Shown here: one piece after another, positions 9,716 to 19,491 of the stretch | Position numbering within the stretch: position 1 is the first letter of the stretch | How the letters are laid out: each line of letters begins with the position of its first letter | Assembly: GCA_025963775.1 (NCBI GenBank) | Contig: JAOQAD010000002.1 | Location: 29,203-93,202 of the forward strand | Reading direction: 5' to 3' | Source: Bacteroidota bacterium | Lineage (GTDB): Bacteria; Bacteroidota; Bacteroidia; 2-12-FULL-35-15 | DNA: 64,000 nucleotides | Position numbers and translations under genes: made by a program | Notes under the pieces: generated by a model | Seen by the model: only the letters and a program-made list of their open reading frames with translations | What the model was told of the DNA's origin: nothing | Databases searched by the model: none

Positions 9716-9722
9716 GATTTCC

Positions 9723-10301
9723 ATGCATAGATTGAATCCATACACATTAAACATAGATAAGGCTTTTCATGAAGATGAATTGCTGAAAGGCGTTTACCTT
9801 GTTGTGCTGCATGCCTCGCGGATCCCGCCGCACATCGGGCTGATCGCCGGAAAAAAATATCATTCGCTTACGATCAAAGGCCAGGAGACCGATCATTCCA
9901 TTGAAGCGCTGCTGAAGAATATCCGCATGCGGAAAATCCCTTCGCTGTTCATTAAGATCAAAGCGCATCCTGTATTCAGCAACGATTTCCTGAAAGAACA
10001 TTTTATCCAGGATGTGCAGCAGTTCCCGAAAGTGTCTGTTGGCGGGGCAACCTGCCTGAGCCCGGTTAAGCTGTTCTTTGAAAAGGCATACGAAGTTCCG
10101 CTAAGCAATGTAAATTATCTTTTTGAGCTGCTGCCGGAGCTGGAACAAAATAAGCTGGTTGAACAGGTTTCCGCTTTAAACAGCGGAGAAAGCACTTTTC
10201 AGCTGCCTGTGTACGACCTGCAGCAGATCCATTCCGAGATCAGGCTGGCAGAGCAGGAAGCGAAGCAGATAAAGCAATCATCATTAAAACAACAGGCATG
10301 A
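9723..10301 (+). CDS. hypothetical protein
   Basis: ORF between dapF and acetyltransferase, overlaps the next start by 4 nt. Confidence 0.75.
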   Translation: MHRLNPYTLNIDKAFHEDELLKGVYLVVLHASRIPPHIGLIAGKKYHSLTIKGQETDHSIEALLKNIRMRKIPSLFIKIKAHPVFSNDFLKEHFIQDVQQFPKVSVGGATCLSPVKLFFEKAYEVPLSNVNYLFELLPELEQNKLVEQVSALNSGESTFQLPVYDLQQIHSEIRLAEQEAKQIKQSSLKQQA

Positions 10302-10816
10302 AATTAAAAGGGCAGATGGTTACGCTGAGGGCATTGGAGCCGGAAGACATTGATGTGCTTTACAACTGGGAGAACGACCCGGAGAACTGGGCTGTGAGCA
10401 ATACGCAAACGCCTTTTTCGCGCTTTGTACTGGAGCAGTACATCACCACCGCTCATGTCGATATTTATTCCGCCAAGCAGTTGCGGCTGATGATCTGCGA
10501 CAAAGAAGGAAAAGCGGTTGGCAGCATCGACCTGTTCGATTTTGAGCCGAACCACCTGCGTGCAGGCGTAGGTATTCTCGTTGCCGATAAAACCGACAGA
10601 AGAAAAGGCTATGCTTCGGAAGCATTGGAATTACTGAGAAATTACTGCTTTGATATTTTAAACCTTCACCAGATCTATTGCAACATTACCACGGATAACG
10701 AATCAAGCATCCTGCTGTTCCAGAAACATGGCTTCCAGATCACCGGGATCAAAAAGCAGTGGATCCGCAGCGGAAGCGGTTACAAGGACGAATTGCTCCT
10801 GCAACTGATCCGCTAA
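10298..10816 (+). CDS. GNAT family N-acetyltransferase
   Basis: VTLRALEPEDIDVLYNWENDP; DRRKGYASEALELLRNYCFDILNLHQIYCNITTDNESSILLFQKHGF. Confidence 0.92.
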   Translation: MKLKGQMVTLRALEPEDIDVLYNWENDPENWAVSNTQTPFSRFVLEQYITTAHVDIYSAKQLRLMICDKEGKAVGSIDLFDFEPNHLRAGVGILVADKTDRRKGYASEALELLRNYCFDILNLHQIYCNITTDNESSILLFQKHGFQITGIKKQWIRSGSGYKDELLLQLIR

Positions 10817-10826
10817 ATCACCAATC

Positions 10827-12854
10827 ATGAGCCCGGGTTTAAAAAAAGTGATGTTGTTCCTGCTGCTGTCCGGCTTAGTGCTGGCCATGAGCTTTTGCGG
10901 GAACGACCATCCCGCTGCTGTTGCCACATCCGCGGAAGCGCCCGATCCTTACCTCAATCATTCTGACACTGCACATTATGTCGGTATGGCACAGTGTAAG
11001 CTTTGCCACCAATCGATTTACGATTCCTTCATTGAAACCGGCATGGGTAAAAGCTTTGATCATGCAAGCAAAGAGAAAAGCTCCGCAAAGTTTGACCAGC
11101 ATACGGTGATCTACGATAAGTATTCCGATTTTTATTATCATCCGTTCTGGGATGGCGACAGCCTGAAGATCATGGAATTCCGCCTGCAGGGAAAGGATAC
11201 GATCTATAAACGTATTGAAAGAGTTGATTACATTGTAGGATCCGGGCAGCATACTAATTCTCACATTCAAAGCGTGAACGGCTACCTGAACCAGATGCCG
11301 ATGACCTTTTACACGCAGAAAGGGCAGTGGGACCTGCCTCCCGGGTTTGAAGGCGGCTTCAATACGCGCTTTTCACGCAAGATCGGCCTGGAGTGCATGA
11401 GCTGCCACAATACCTTACCGGGATTTGTGGAAGGATCAGAAAATAAATTCTCGAGCGTTCCGGAAGGTGTTAATTGTGAGCGCTGTCACGGCCCGGGCAG
11501 CATCCATGTTCAGCAGCGATCTACGGGAAGTAAGATAGACACTTCGAAGTACATCGATTACTCGATCGTGAATCCCGGTAAGCTCAGTATTGAAAGGCAG
11601 TTCGATGTATGCCAGCGCTGCCATCTGCAGGGAAATGCCGTCCTGAAGGAAGGAAAATCCTTCTTCGATTTTAAGCCGGGTATGAAGCTTTCGGATTACA
11701 TGACCGTTTTCTTACCGCGCTATTCGGGCGCTGACAAGCAATTCATCATGGCATCGCATGCTGACAGGCTGAAGCAGAGCCAATGTTTTATCAAGTCATT
11801 GGACCAGTCGGATACGAATATGGCCTCTTTGCGTCCGTACAAAAATGCACTCACCTGTGTTACCTGCCACAACCCGCATGTGAGCGTGAAAGTAACCGGC
11901 AAGGAAGTGTTCAACAATGCCTGCAAAAATTGCCACAATACAAACACGCATAACGGGTTGTGCTCTGAAAAAAAAGAGCTGCGAAATAAGGTGCTGGACA
12001 ATTGTGTCAGCTGTCACATGCCGCGCTCAGGTTCCATCGACATTCCGCACGTAACCGTCCATGATCACTTCATCCGTAAACCCATGAAAGAGGAGGAAGT
12101 GGAGAAGGTGAAAGAATTTATCGGGCTGTATGCAGTGAATGAAAAAAATCCATCGGCGCTTACCAAAGCAAAAGCCTACATCCAGCAGTACGACAAGTTT
12201 GAATACAATCCAGTGTTCCTTGATTCGGCGGAAGCGCTGCTGAACAGCAAAGCCATTACCGACAAACAGCAAAGCTTTGAGCTGCGCGTTCATTTGTATT
12301 TCATGAAAAAGAATTACGCAGGGATCATCTCAGCGCTGAAGGCGATGGGCGAAGGTTATGCGGGCCGTGCATTCACCCACAAAAGCTGGGATAACAGCGA
12401 TGCATGGACGCTTTACAGGATCGGCGAAGCGTATTACAACAGTTCGGATCTTAACAATGCTTATACCTTTTACAAAAAGGCGGATGAGCTGGCGCCCTAC
12501 AATCCTGAGTTCGGAAATAAACTGGGTGCTGTACTGATGGCGCTGAACAGGATCCCGGAAGCTGTGAATGTATTTGAGTCGATTCTGAAAGAGAATCCTA
12601 AATTTGTACCCGCACTCACAAATCTTGGCTATGCGAATCTTGTCGCCGGCAAGGCACAGCAGGCGGAAATATTATACAAAAAAGCGCTGGCGCTGGATCC
12701 CGATTATGAGCCCCTGCTGATGAATGTGGCCGGGCTGAGGATCTATCGGCAGAACTATAAAGAAGCGGTTAAGATACTGGAAAAGGTGCTGAAGAAAAAC
12801 CCGGGAAATGAGCAGGCGAAGGGCGTATTGCTGAAATTAAAATCTGTCAACTAA
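10827..12854 (+). CDS. multiheme c-type cytochrome with C-terminal TPR repeats
   Basis: Seven CxxCH motifs (CKLCH, CMSCH, CERCH, CQRCH, CVTCH, CKNCH, CVSCH); TPR-like helices toward the C-terminus. Confidence 0.92.
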   Translation: MSPGLKKVMLFLLLSGLVLAMSFCGNDHPAAVATSAEAPDPYLNHSDTAHYVGMAQCKLCHQSIYDSFIETGMGKSFDHASKEKSSAKFDQHTVIYDKYSDFYYHPFWDGDSLKIMEFRLQGKDTIYKRIERVDYIVGSGQHTNSHIQSVNGYLNQMPMTFYTQKGQWDLPPGFEGGFNTRFSRKIGLECMSCHNTLPGFVEGSENKFSSVPEGVNCERCHGPGSIHVQQRSTGSKIDTSKYIDYSIVNPGKLSIERQFDVCQRCHLQGNAVLKEGKSFFDFKPGMKLSDYMTVFLPRYSGADKQFIMASHADRLKQSQCFIKSLDQSDTNMASLRPYKNALTCVTCHNPHVSVKVTGKEVFNNACKNCHNTNTHNGLCSEKKELRNKVLDNCVSCHMPRSGSIDIPHVTVHDHFIRKPMKEEEVEKVKEFIGLYAVNEKNPSALTKAKAYIQQYDKFEYNPVFLDSAEALLNSKAITDKQQSFELRVHLYFMKKNYAGIISALKAMGEGYAGRAFTHKSWDNSDAWTLYRIGEAYYNSSDLNNAYTFYKKADELAPYNPEFGNKLGAVLMALNRIPEAVNVFESILKENPKFVPALTNLGYANLVAGKAQQAEILYKKALALDPDYEPLLMNVAGLRIYRQNYKEAVKILEKVLKKNPGNEQAKGVLLKLKSVN

Positions 12855-12877
12855 AATCATGCGAAGCGTTTCGTAAC

Positions 12878-13939
12878 ATGGCAAAAAAGAAATCAAGTTC
12901 ATCCTTTTTTAAAAAGATGATTATTGCGATAGTGTTCATTCTTCTGCTTGCGGGCGGAATCGGCGGCTACTGGGCCTATGTGAACCTGTACCAGCCGAAC
13001 GTGAACCTGGGCGATAAAAAATCAACGATCATTTATATTCCTACGGGTTCCGATTTTGATGATGTGCTGCGCATACTGAACCAGAACAATGTGCTGAAGA
13101 ACCGCACATCTTTCGAATGGCTGGCAGAGAAGAAAAAATACAAGAATGCCGTAAAGCCCGGCAAATACCGAATCCTTGCGAAGATGAGCAACAATGCGCT
13201 GGTGAACCTGCTGAGAGCCGGCATCCAGGAGCCGATCGAAATTAATTTCAACGGGCTGCATACGGTGGACCAGCTGATTATGAGAGTGGGGCGGAGGATC
13301 GAAGCGGATTCAACGGAGTTGCTCGCCGCTGTTCATGACAATGCCTACCTTGATAAATACGGGTTCAACGAGGATAATGTACAGGCCTTGTTCATTCCGA
13401 ATACTTACGAATTTTACTGGAACACTTCCCTCGATGAGTTCTTTGAGCGCATGGCGAAAGAGTATAAAAAATTCTGGACGGATGAGCGCAAGCAGAAAGC
13501 AAAGAAGATCGGATATTCTCAAACAGAGATCGCTACGCTGGCTTCCATTGTGCAGTCGGAACAATGCTGCGACAACGAAGAGAAGAAAACTATCGCCGGG
13601 TTGTACATCAATCGCCTGAAGGCAGATATGGCTTTGCAGTCGGATCCTACAGTCATTTATGCGGTCGGTGATTTCACGATCCAGCGGGTATCAACAGAGC
13701 AAACGCGCATCGATTCGCCTTACAACACTTACATGAACAAAGGCCTGCCGCCGGGCCCGATCGCGTTCGCGCAGCAATCATCCATTGATGCCGTGCTGAA
13801 TTACGAGGACAATGATTACATCTATATGTGTGCGAAGGAAGACCTTTCCGGAAAGCATTATTTCGCAAAGACCTACGACCAGCATTGCGTGTATGCGAAG
13901 AAATACCGCGATGCGCTGAATGCGAGGAATATTCATTAA
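12878..13939 (+). CDS. mltG: endolytic transglycosylase MltG
   Basis: TM at N-terminus; ATLASIVQSEQCCDNEEKKTIAGLYINRLKADMALQSDPTVIYAVGD; DSPYNTYMNKGLPPGPI. Confidence 0.94.
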   Translation: MAKKKSSSSFFKKMIIAIVFILLLAGGIGGYWAYVNLYQPNVNLGDKKSTIIYIPTGSDFDDVLRILNQNNVLKNRTSFEWLAEKKKYKNAVKPGKYRILAKMSNNALVNLLRAGIQEPIEINFNGLHTVDQLIMRVGRRIEADSTELLAAVHDNAYLDKYGFNEDNVQALFIPNTYEFYWNTSLDEFFERMAKEYKKFWTDERKQKAKKIGYSQTEIATLASIVQSEQCCDNEEKKTIAGLYINRLKADMALQSDPTVIYAVGDFTIQRVSTEQTRIDSPYNTYMNKGLPPGPIAFAQQSSIDAVLNYEDNDYIYMCAKEDLSGKHYFAKTYDQHCVYAKKYRDALNARNIH

Positions 13940-14622
13940 ACCGGCATCCTTACAGGTTCCGGTTCGGGCCGGTTTTTAACATGTTCAGCCAGCTCCTTCT
14001 CAAATTCGTGAGCCCTTGTGAGCATGATGAGTGTTACAGTAACTGCAACCACGCCTACAATGCCTGATATGATCAGTGCCATTGTTGAATTCATAAGTCC
14101 GGGAACAGTATCGGTTGAGATGAAACGCAATGTAATGTTGGCTATGAGGTTGTTTGTCAGCCAAAAAGCCCACCACCAGCCTACGAGGGCAGAAGAAACA
14201 TTCAATTCACTGTTAGCCCCGTTTACCTGTTCCTGGCTTTCGTCCCAGATCTCACGCATGATCACGTATGGCCTCCCAAGATTCAGAAAAGGCACGAACC
14301 ATGCACCGATGGCCCATCCCGCAGTGTGATTCAATGTCCTGACCCCGAGCAGGTGCAGGTTCTTGTATGCCCTGTAAAACCAGGTGATGAATACGACCAT
14401 TGAAGCAAGCAGGGCAAGTGTGAGCAGTACGCTAAGCGTTACCTGGCGGATTGTGTTGCTGCTCGCATCTCCTGCACTAATCGCAATACCATTCAGGGCA
14501 TTTGACAACAGCCGGTATTGCATATAATTCGAATAAATGGAAATGATCTTTAATCCGAGGATCGAGTAAAAGATGATCTTCAGCGCTTTTGCAAGCGAGC
14601 TGTTTTTTAAAAGAGTAGTCAT
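13936..14622 (-). CDS. DUF4328-like multi-TM protein
   Basis: Several TM helices; WFYRAYKNLHLLGVRTLNHTAGWAIGAWFVPFLNLGRPYVIMREIW. Start chosen at Met 14622. Confidence 0.75.
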   Translation of the reverse strand: MTTLLKNSSLAKALKIIFYSILGLKIISIYSNYMQYRLLSNALNGIAISAGDASSNTIRQVTLSVLLTLALLASMVVFITWFYRAYKNLHLLGVRTLNHTAGWAIGAWFVPFLNLGRPYVIMREIWDESQEQVNGANSELNVSSALVGWWWAFWLTNNLIANITLRFISTDTVPGLMNSTMALIISGIVGVVAVTVTLIMLTRAHEFEKELAEHVKNRPEPEPVRMPV

Positions 14623-14749
14623 TGCATTAAGTTTAGTAGTGTTCCGTTTGCCGGACCGATGCCGCAAGATATGCAATAAAAGTATTTTTTTTGCCGGTTT
14701 TTGCAGGGAATATTGTAAACCGCAAGCCTTCATAATTTTCCAAAAAGAC

Positions 14750-14757
14750 TATCTTTG
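14750..14757 (+). promoter_or_regulatory. TATCTTTG -7 box
   Basis: 18 nt upstream of the phosphohexomutase start. Confidence 0.55.
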
Positions 14758-14775
14758 CAGCCTAACTAATCGGAT

Positions 14776-16182
14776 ATGACAAAGATCAAATTTGGAACAG
14801 ACGGATGGAGAGCCATCATCGCGAAAGATTTTACAGTTGAGAATGTTGCACGCGTTACGATCGCGACAGCGGAATGGGTGAAAAAGAATTTTGAAAAGCC
14901 TTCCGTGGTGGTTGGCCACGATTGCCGCTTTGCAGGCGAGCTGTTTGCTGAAACCACAGCAAAAGTGCTGGCGAATGCAGGCATCAAAGTTTTTCTTGCG
15001 AAAGATTTTGTTTCCACGCCAATGGTCTCTCTCGGCACCAAGCGCCTGAATGCCTCATTGGGCGTGATCATTACAGCTTCACACAACCCACCTTCCTACA
15101 ACGGCTATAAATTAAAAGGACATTTCGGCGGGCCGCTGCTGCCGGCTGACATTCAGAAAATAGAAGATATCATCCCGGATAAAAACAACATTGATGTGGA
15201 AAGCATATCGATCAGCGACCTTGTGAAAAAAGGAATGATCGAGTATGTCGACCTCGAAACAATGTACGTGGAGCACGTGGAGAAAAATTTCGATATGGAA
15301 GCGATCCGCAATACCAATATGAACTTCGCGTATGATGCGATGTTCGGTGCGGGCCAAAATGTAATGCGCAGGTTATTACCGGACATTACCTTTATGCACT
15401 GCGAGCATAATCCAGGCTTCGAAGGACAGGCGCCGGAGCCGATCCACAAGAACTTACAGCCATTCTCCTCGATGATCAAAGAGAGCGAAGATATCGACTG
15501 TGGGTTGGCGACAGACGGTGATGCCGACAGGATCGGGCTTTATAACGGCAAGGGAGAATTCGTTGATTCACATCATATCATCCTGTTGCTGATCAATTAT
15601 TTGGTGAGCCAGAAAAAATTCACAGGAAAGGTTGTGAATGCATTTTCGGTTACGCCGCGTGTGAAAAAAATGTGCGAGCATTACGGATTGGAATACCAGG
15701 TGGTGCAGATCGGCTTCAAGCACATTGCCGGGATTATGATCTCGGAAGATGTGTTGTTGGGCGGGGAAGAGAGCGGGGGCATCGCGATCAAAGGGCATAT
15801 TCCTGAGCGCGACGGGATCTGGATGGGATTAACGATCTGGGAATACATGGTAAAGTCAGGCAAAACGCTTGACCAGCTGATCGCGGAAGTGTATAAAATT
15901 GTGGGTGAATTCAAATTCGAGCGCAGTGATATGCACCTGGAAGAAGGATTGAAGAATGCGATCGTTGAAAACTGTAAGAACAATAAATACAAGGCATTCG
16001 GGCCTTATACCATCGACCGTGTTGAAACTATTGATGGCTGGAAATATTTCTTCAGCAATGGCGACTGGCTGATGATCCGCGCTTCGGGAACGGAGCCGGT
16101 GCTGCGTAATTATGCAGAATCAGAAACTACTGAAAAGGCATTTGCGATATTGAAAGCCGCAGAGAAAGAATTGCTGGGGTAA
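14776..16182 (+). CDS. alpha-D-phosphohexomutase (phosphoglucomutase/phosphomannomutase family)
   Basis: Catalytic serine loop TASHNPPSYNGYK; DGDADRIG; GEESGG; RASGTEPVLRNY. Confidence 0.93.
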   Translation: MTKIKFGTDGWRAIIAKDFTVENVARVTIATAEWVKKNFEKPSVVVGHDCRFAGELFAETTAKVLANAGIKVFLAKDFVSTPMVSLGTKRLNASLGVIITASHNPPSYNGYKLKGHFGGPLLPADIQKIEDIIPDKNNIDVESISISDLVKKGMIEYVDLETMYVEHVEKNFDMEAIRNTNMNFAYDAMFGAGQNVMRRLLPDITFMHCEHNPGFEGQAPEPIHKNLQPFSSMIKESEDIDCGLATDGDADRIGLYNGKGEFVDSHHIILLLINYLVSQKKFTGKVVNAFSVTPRVKKMCEHYGLEYQVVQIGFKHIAGIMISEDVLLGGEESGGIAIKGHIPERDGIWMGLTIWEYMVKSGKTLDQLIAEVYKIVGEFKFERSDMHLEEGLKNAIVENCKNNKYKAFGPYTIDRVETIDGWKYFFSNGDWLMIRASGTEPVLRNYAESETTEKAFAILKAAEKELLG

Positions 16183-16295
16183 TAGTTCAGAGTGCCTGGT
16201 TTGTAGTTGGTGGACGGTTGACCTGAATCTCCCGCACTGACAATGCACAATAGTTACTTTGAGTGAGAATCTGCATTTTTACCGGGACCACCGTC

Positions 16296-16317
16296 ATTCC
16301 GTGCCACGACACGGAAT
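16296..16317. repeat. intergenic palindrome ATTCCGTG-N6-CACGGAAT
   Basis: Perfect 8-bp arms, same family as 1429 and 59610. Confidence 0.75.
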
Positions 16318-16371
16318 CTCTCTCATAAGGTTAGGGGAATTCAGTAAGCTTTAGAACGTGGGGTGTTTTAG

Positions 16372-16405
16372 AATAAGATCCCTCGGGCAAGCTCGGGATG
16401 ACAAA
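16372..16405. repeat. AATAAGATCCCTCGGGCAAGCTCGGGATGACAAA repeat
   Basis: Near-identical copies at 24465 and 24620. Confidence 0.85.
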
Positions 16406-16435
16406 GTGCAGGTAAACAATTCGTTGCCCGTAAAC

Positions 16436-17770
16436 CTACGAATCGTGCCTTCTCGTCCTGATCTTCGCTTTTTTCCCTTTCAGCTTTTCACGCTGTGCAG
16501 GGCCGCCAAGGTTCACCTTTTGGTTCTTTAAGCTTTTCTCGTGGAATGCAGGCCCGGCTTCTGCCTTTTGTTTCTGGGCTTTCAGGTAGGCTTTGTCAAA
16601 TTTCGGCTTGGTTTCTTCCTCTTCAATGAGCATAGTGGAAAGCTTCACGCCTTCCGGAAGAGGCTCGTAATCCATTCCCTTGTTCATCATTTTTTCGATC
16701 ACATCCTGGTACTCCTGTTCTTTCTCATTCACGAAAGAGATCGCGATACCATCTTTGTTTGCGCGGCCTGTACGGCCGATCCTGTGGATGTAATCTTCCG
16801 GAACTTCCGGCATTTCAAAATTGATAACGTGCGTTACGTCCGAGATATCGAGTCCGCGCGCGGCCACATCCGAAGCGATGAGCACACGTACGCTGCCTTC
16901 CTTGAATTCCTTCAGGATCCTGATCCGGTGCGCCTGTGATTTGGCAGAGTGAATGATCCCGAATGTATTTGGGATCTTGGAGTTCATGTGATCGAGCAGC
17001 CTGTCGGCGATCCTGATCGTGTTTGTAAAGATCAGCACTTTGCTCAGCTCAGCATCATTGGTGATCAGATCCTCCAGCAAAGCAGCCTTCGAATAGAAAT
17101 TCGGGACGTGATACACCTTCTGAACGATCTTCTCCAGCGGGGTTCCGTGTGCAGCGATCTCGATCTTTTCAGGGCCGTTAAAATATTTTGTAAGCAGTTT
17201 TTCGATCTCCTCATTCATCGTTGCCGAAAAAAGAATGTTCTGGCGCTTTACAGGAAGTGTTTCGAGGAAGGTATTCAGTTGCTGCTGGAAGCCCAGTCCG
17301 AGGAGCTGATCCACTTCATCAAGCACGAGCTTCTGAATGGATTTTAAACGCAGGATGCCGGTCAGCACAAGATCGACCAGCCTTCCGGGCGTAGCAACGA
17401 GAATGTCGATGCCATTATACACCAATTGCTTTTGAGTGGTGATATTCGTTCCCCCGTAAATGCCTTCATAACGAATGCTGGAGTAGGTTGTGAGTTTTTT
17501 GATCTCTGCCACGATCTGCAATACAAGCTCACGCGTAGGTACCACGATCAGCACCCGCGGATGCTTCTGCTCCGAATAGCTCAGCTGGCGGAGGATCGGC
17601 AGGAGGTAAGCAAATGTTTTACCTGTACCTGTTTGTGCGATCCCAACCACATCTCGCCCCGACATGATCACAGGGAATGCTTTTTCCTGGATAGGAGTGG
17701 GATTGATGTACTGGAGGTCGTCCAGCGCATTCATTAAAGGGCGGTTCAGGTTGAGTTCTTCGAAGGTCAT
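16436..17770 (-). CDS. DEAD/DEAH-box RNA helicase
   Basis: Q motif, AQTGTGKT, VLDEVDQ (DEAD variant), SATMN, RIGRTGR. Confidence 0.94.
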   Translation of the reverse strand: MTFEELNLNRPLMNALDDLQYINPTPIQEKAFPVIMSGRDVVGIAQTGTGKTFAYLLPILRQLSYSEQKHPRVLIVVPTRELVLQIVAEIKKLTTYSSIRYEGIYGGTNITTQKQLVYNGIDILVATPGRLVDLVLTGILRLKSIQKLVLDEVDQLLGLGFQQQLNTFLETLPVKRQNILFSATMNEEIEKLLTKYFNGPEKIEIAAHGTPLEKIVQKVYHVPNFYSKAALLEDLITNDAELSKVLIFTNTIRIADRLLDHMNSKIPNTFGIIHSAKSQAHRIRILKEFKEGSVRVLIASDVAARGLDISDVTHVINFEMPEVPEDYIHRIGRTGRANKDGIAISFVNEKEQEYQDVIEKMMNKGMDYEPLPEGVKLSTMLIEEEETKPKFDKAYLKAQKQKAEAGPAFHEKSLKNQKVNLGGPAQREKLKGKKAKIRTRRHDS

Positions 17771-17787
17771 TTTAATAATATATACTG

Positions 17788-17795
17788 CAAAGATA
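17788..17795 (-). promoter_or_regulatory. TATCTTTG -7 box of helicase gene
   Basis: CAAAGATA on + strand, upstream of 17770. Confidence 0.55.
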
Positions 17796-17938
17796 GCTTA
17801 ATTTCCCCGGTTTTATAACAAACACGGCACTTTTACGGCATTTTGGCCCAACCGGCGATCAAAAATGACCGCTCACCGAATTTAAAATTTCCGGCGCCCT
17901 TCCCAAAGTAATTTTACTTCGAATTAAAAAACATAAAA

Positions 17939-18190
17939 ATGAAAAAGTCTGTTTTAATCGGTTTGTTGATAGCCATCGGCTCAACTTCCATCATTTCCTG
18001 TAAAAAGGATTATTACTGCCAGTGCAAAAAGGTGTATACAAACAGCAACGGCTCCACGAGCACGTATGACGATGATGTGTACACGTTCAGGGATACAAGG
18101 GCACGTGCAGAAAGCAAATGTACCAATGAGGAAGGGACAGGCTCTGACCTTGTCGGCGGAAGCTATTCAAGAGAGTGCGAGATCAAATAA
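17939..18190 (+). CDS. small lipoprotein, Cys-rich
   Basis: MKKSVLIGLLIAIGSTSIISC lipobox-like; five further Cys residues. Confidence 0.65.
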   Translation: MKKSVLIGLLIAIGSTSIISCKKDYYCQCKKVYTNSNGSTSTYDDDVYTFRDTRARAESKCTNEEGTGSDLVGGSYSRECEIK

Positions 18191-18221
18191 TCAGTGATTA
18201 AGGGTGATATGCAATTGTTTT

Positions 18222-18956
18222 TCAGGAGTTCCTGGAGGCAATTGCATATTTATATCCGCCAAATGCATCGCTGATCCCGTAAGCGGGAAAGCCAAGCTCT
18301 TTGCAGGCTGCATCGCCATAGAGAAAATTAAAGATAATATCGTAGCGCTCCGAATCTTTATGCTGTATGTAAAACTGCTCAAGTGATGCAAAATCGCATT
18401 CCGGTGCTTTTTTCCTAAAACTTTTTCCTGCTGCAAATCGTTCCTGTGCAATGTGTTGTGCGAGGGTTTGCGGTTTCGGTGCATTCAGCCAATACAGCGT
18501 TCTCAGGCAATATTCCAGCGTCCGTGTTTTTACCAGTTCTTCAGAGAAGGTTTCGCTGGTCCAGAAAAGCGGTGTGCAGAAATTCCGTGTAATGAGCGCA
18601 TTCAGTTTGAACTTACTGTCGTAATCCGTCGTATAACGGTTCGTCCATGCACCTTTCAGGTCATCTGCCACAGCAATGGAAACCTTAAATGTGGAAGGCA
18701 ATTTATTATCGATCCGTCCATTGATCTCCGAAAGGCTTTCCTTCATCAATTCTTCAGCATTCAGCTTCTTTAATTCTTCCAGCTTTTCGAGCAGATGCTC
18801 TTTACCCATCGGGTTGAAATTCCCGACAGGAACCACCATATCCTCTTTTGTAGTTCCCTGGAGTATGTTAAGGTACTCCCGGAACCGCTCCATTGAACGG
18901 GGTTTGCCATACAGGTCGATCATGGTATCGAGAAGAGGAGAGAGGATGAAGGGCAT
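18222..18956 (-). CDS. hypothetical protein
   Basis: 244-aa ORF in the minus-strand gene run. Confidence 0.75.
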   Translation of the reverse strand: MPFILSPLLDTMIDLYGKPRSMERFREYLNILQGTTKEDMVVPVGNFNPMGKEHLLEKLEELKKLNAEELMKESLSEINGRIDNKLPSTFKVSIAVADDLKGAWTNRYTTDYDSKFKLNALITRNFCTPLFWTSETFSEELVKTRTLEYCLRTLYWLNAPKPQTLAQHIAQERFAAGKSFRKKAPECDFASLEQFYIQHKDSERYDIIFNFLYGDAACKELGFPAYGISDAFGGYKYAIASRNS

Positions 18957-18974
18957 GGTGTTATATCAGTATCA

Positions 18975-19481
18975 TCAGCTTGCGTCCTGATTAGCAGCCG
19001 GCAGGAAAGAAAGATCGATGGCGTATTTTTTCATGTTGTCCGGATCGTAATACACATCGATGGTGTTTGACTTATTGATAAAATGTGTGGGATCGAACCA
19101 GATGTTTTTACTTTTGAAAATGTGGATACCTGCAGTGGCCGGATCTTTCCACTCACAGGTGATCACGTAAGGATTGTTTTTGTTGACGGTGACCATCATG
19201 TTCTTATTAATGGAAACGAGCTTAGCGCGAAGTAACTGGCCGTTCTCCCGCAGCCATTTTTCTCTTTTTGCTTTTGCAGCGGATATGATCGACCATACGG
19301 TAACAATGAGGATGTCCATTAAGCCGAGCGCCATAAAAATAACGGGCTGCATGTAATCCGCATCAGTTTTTCCAGCGCTGGGGCCGGAGTAGGTCTGAAA
19401 GGCGATCACGGCACCGATGCAGAAAAAGATGGCGCCGAATCCGAAAATGGCGAAGCGTACAATTCTTAATTGTTTTTCCAT
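18975..19481 (-). CDS. hypothetical protein with two TM helices
   Basis: Two N-terminal hydrophobic segments, soluble C-terminus. Confidence 0.75.
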   Translation of the reverse strand: MEKQLRIVRFAIFGFGAIFFCIGAVIAFQTYSGPSAGKTDADYMQPVIFMALGLMDILIVTVWSIISAAKAKREKWLRENGQLLRAKLVSINKNMMVTVNKNNPYVITCEWKDPATAGIHIFKSKNIWFDPTHFINKSNTIDVYYDPDNMKKYAIDLSFLPAANQDAS

Positions 19482-19491
19482 GATGGTTTTA

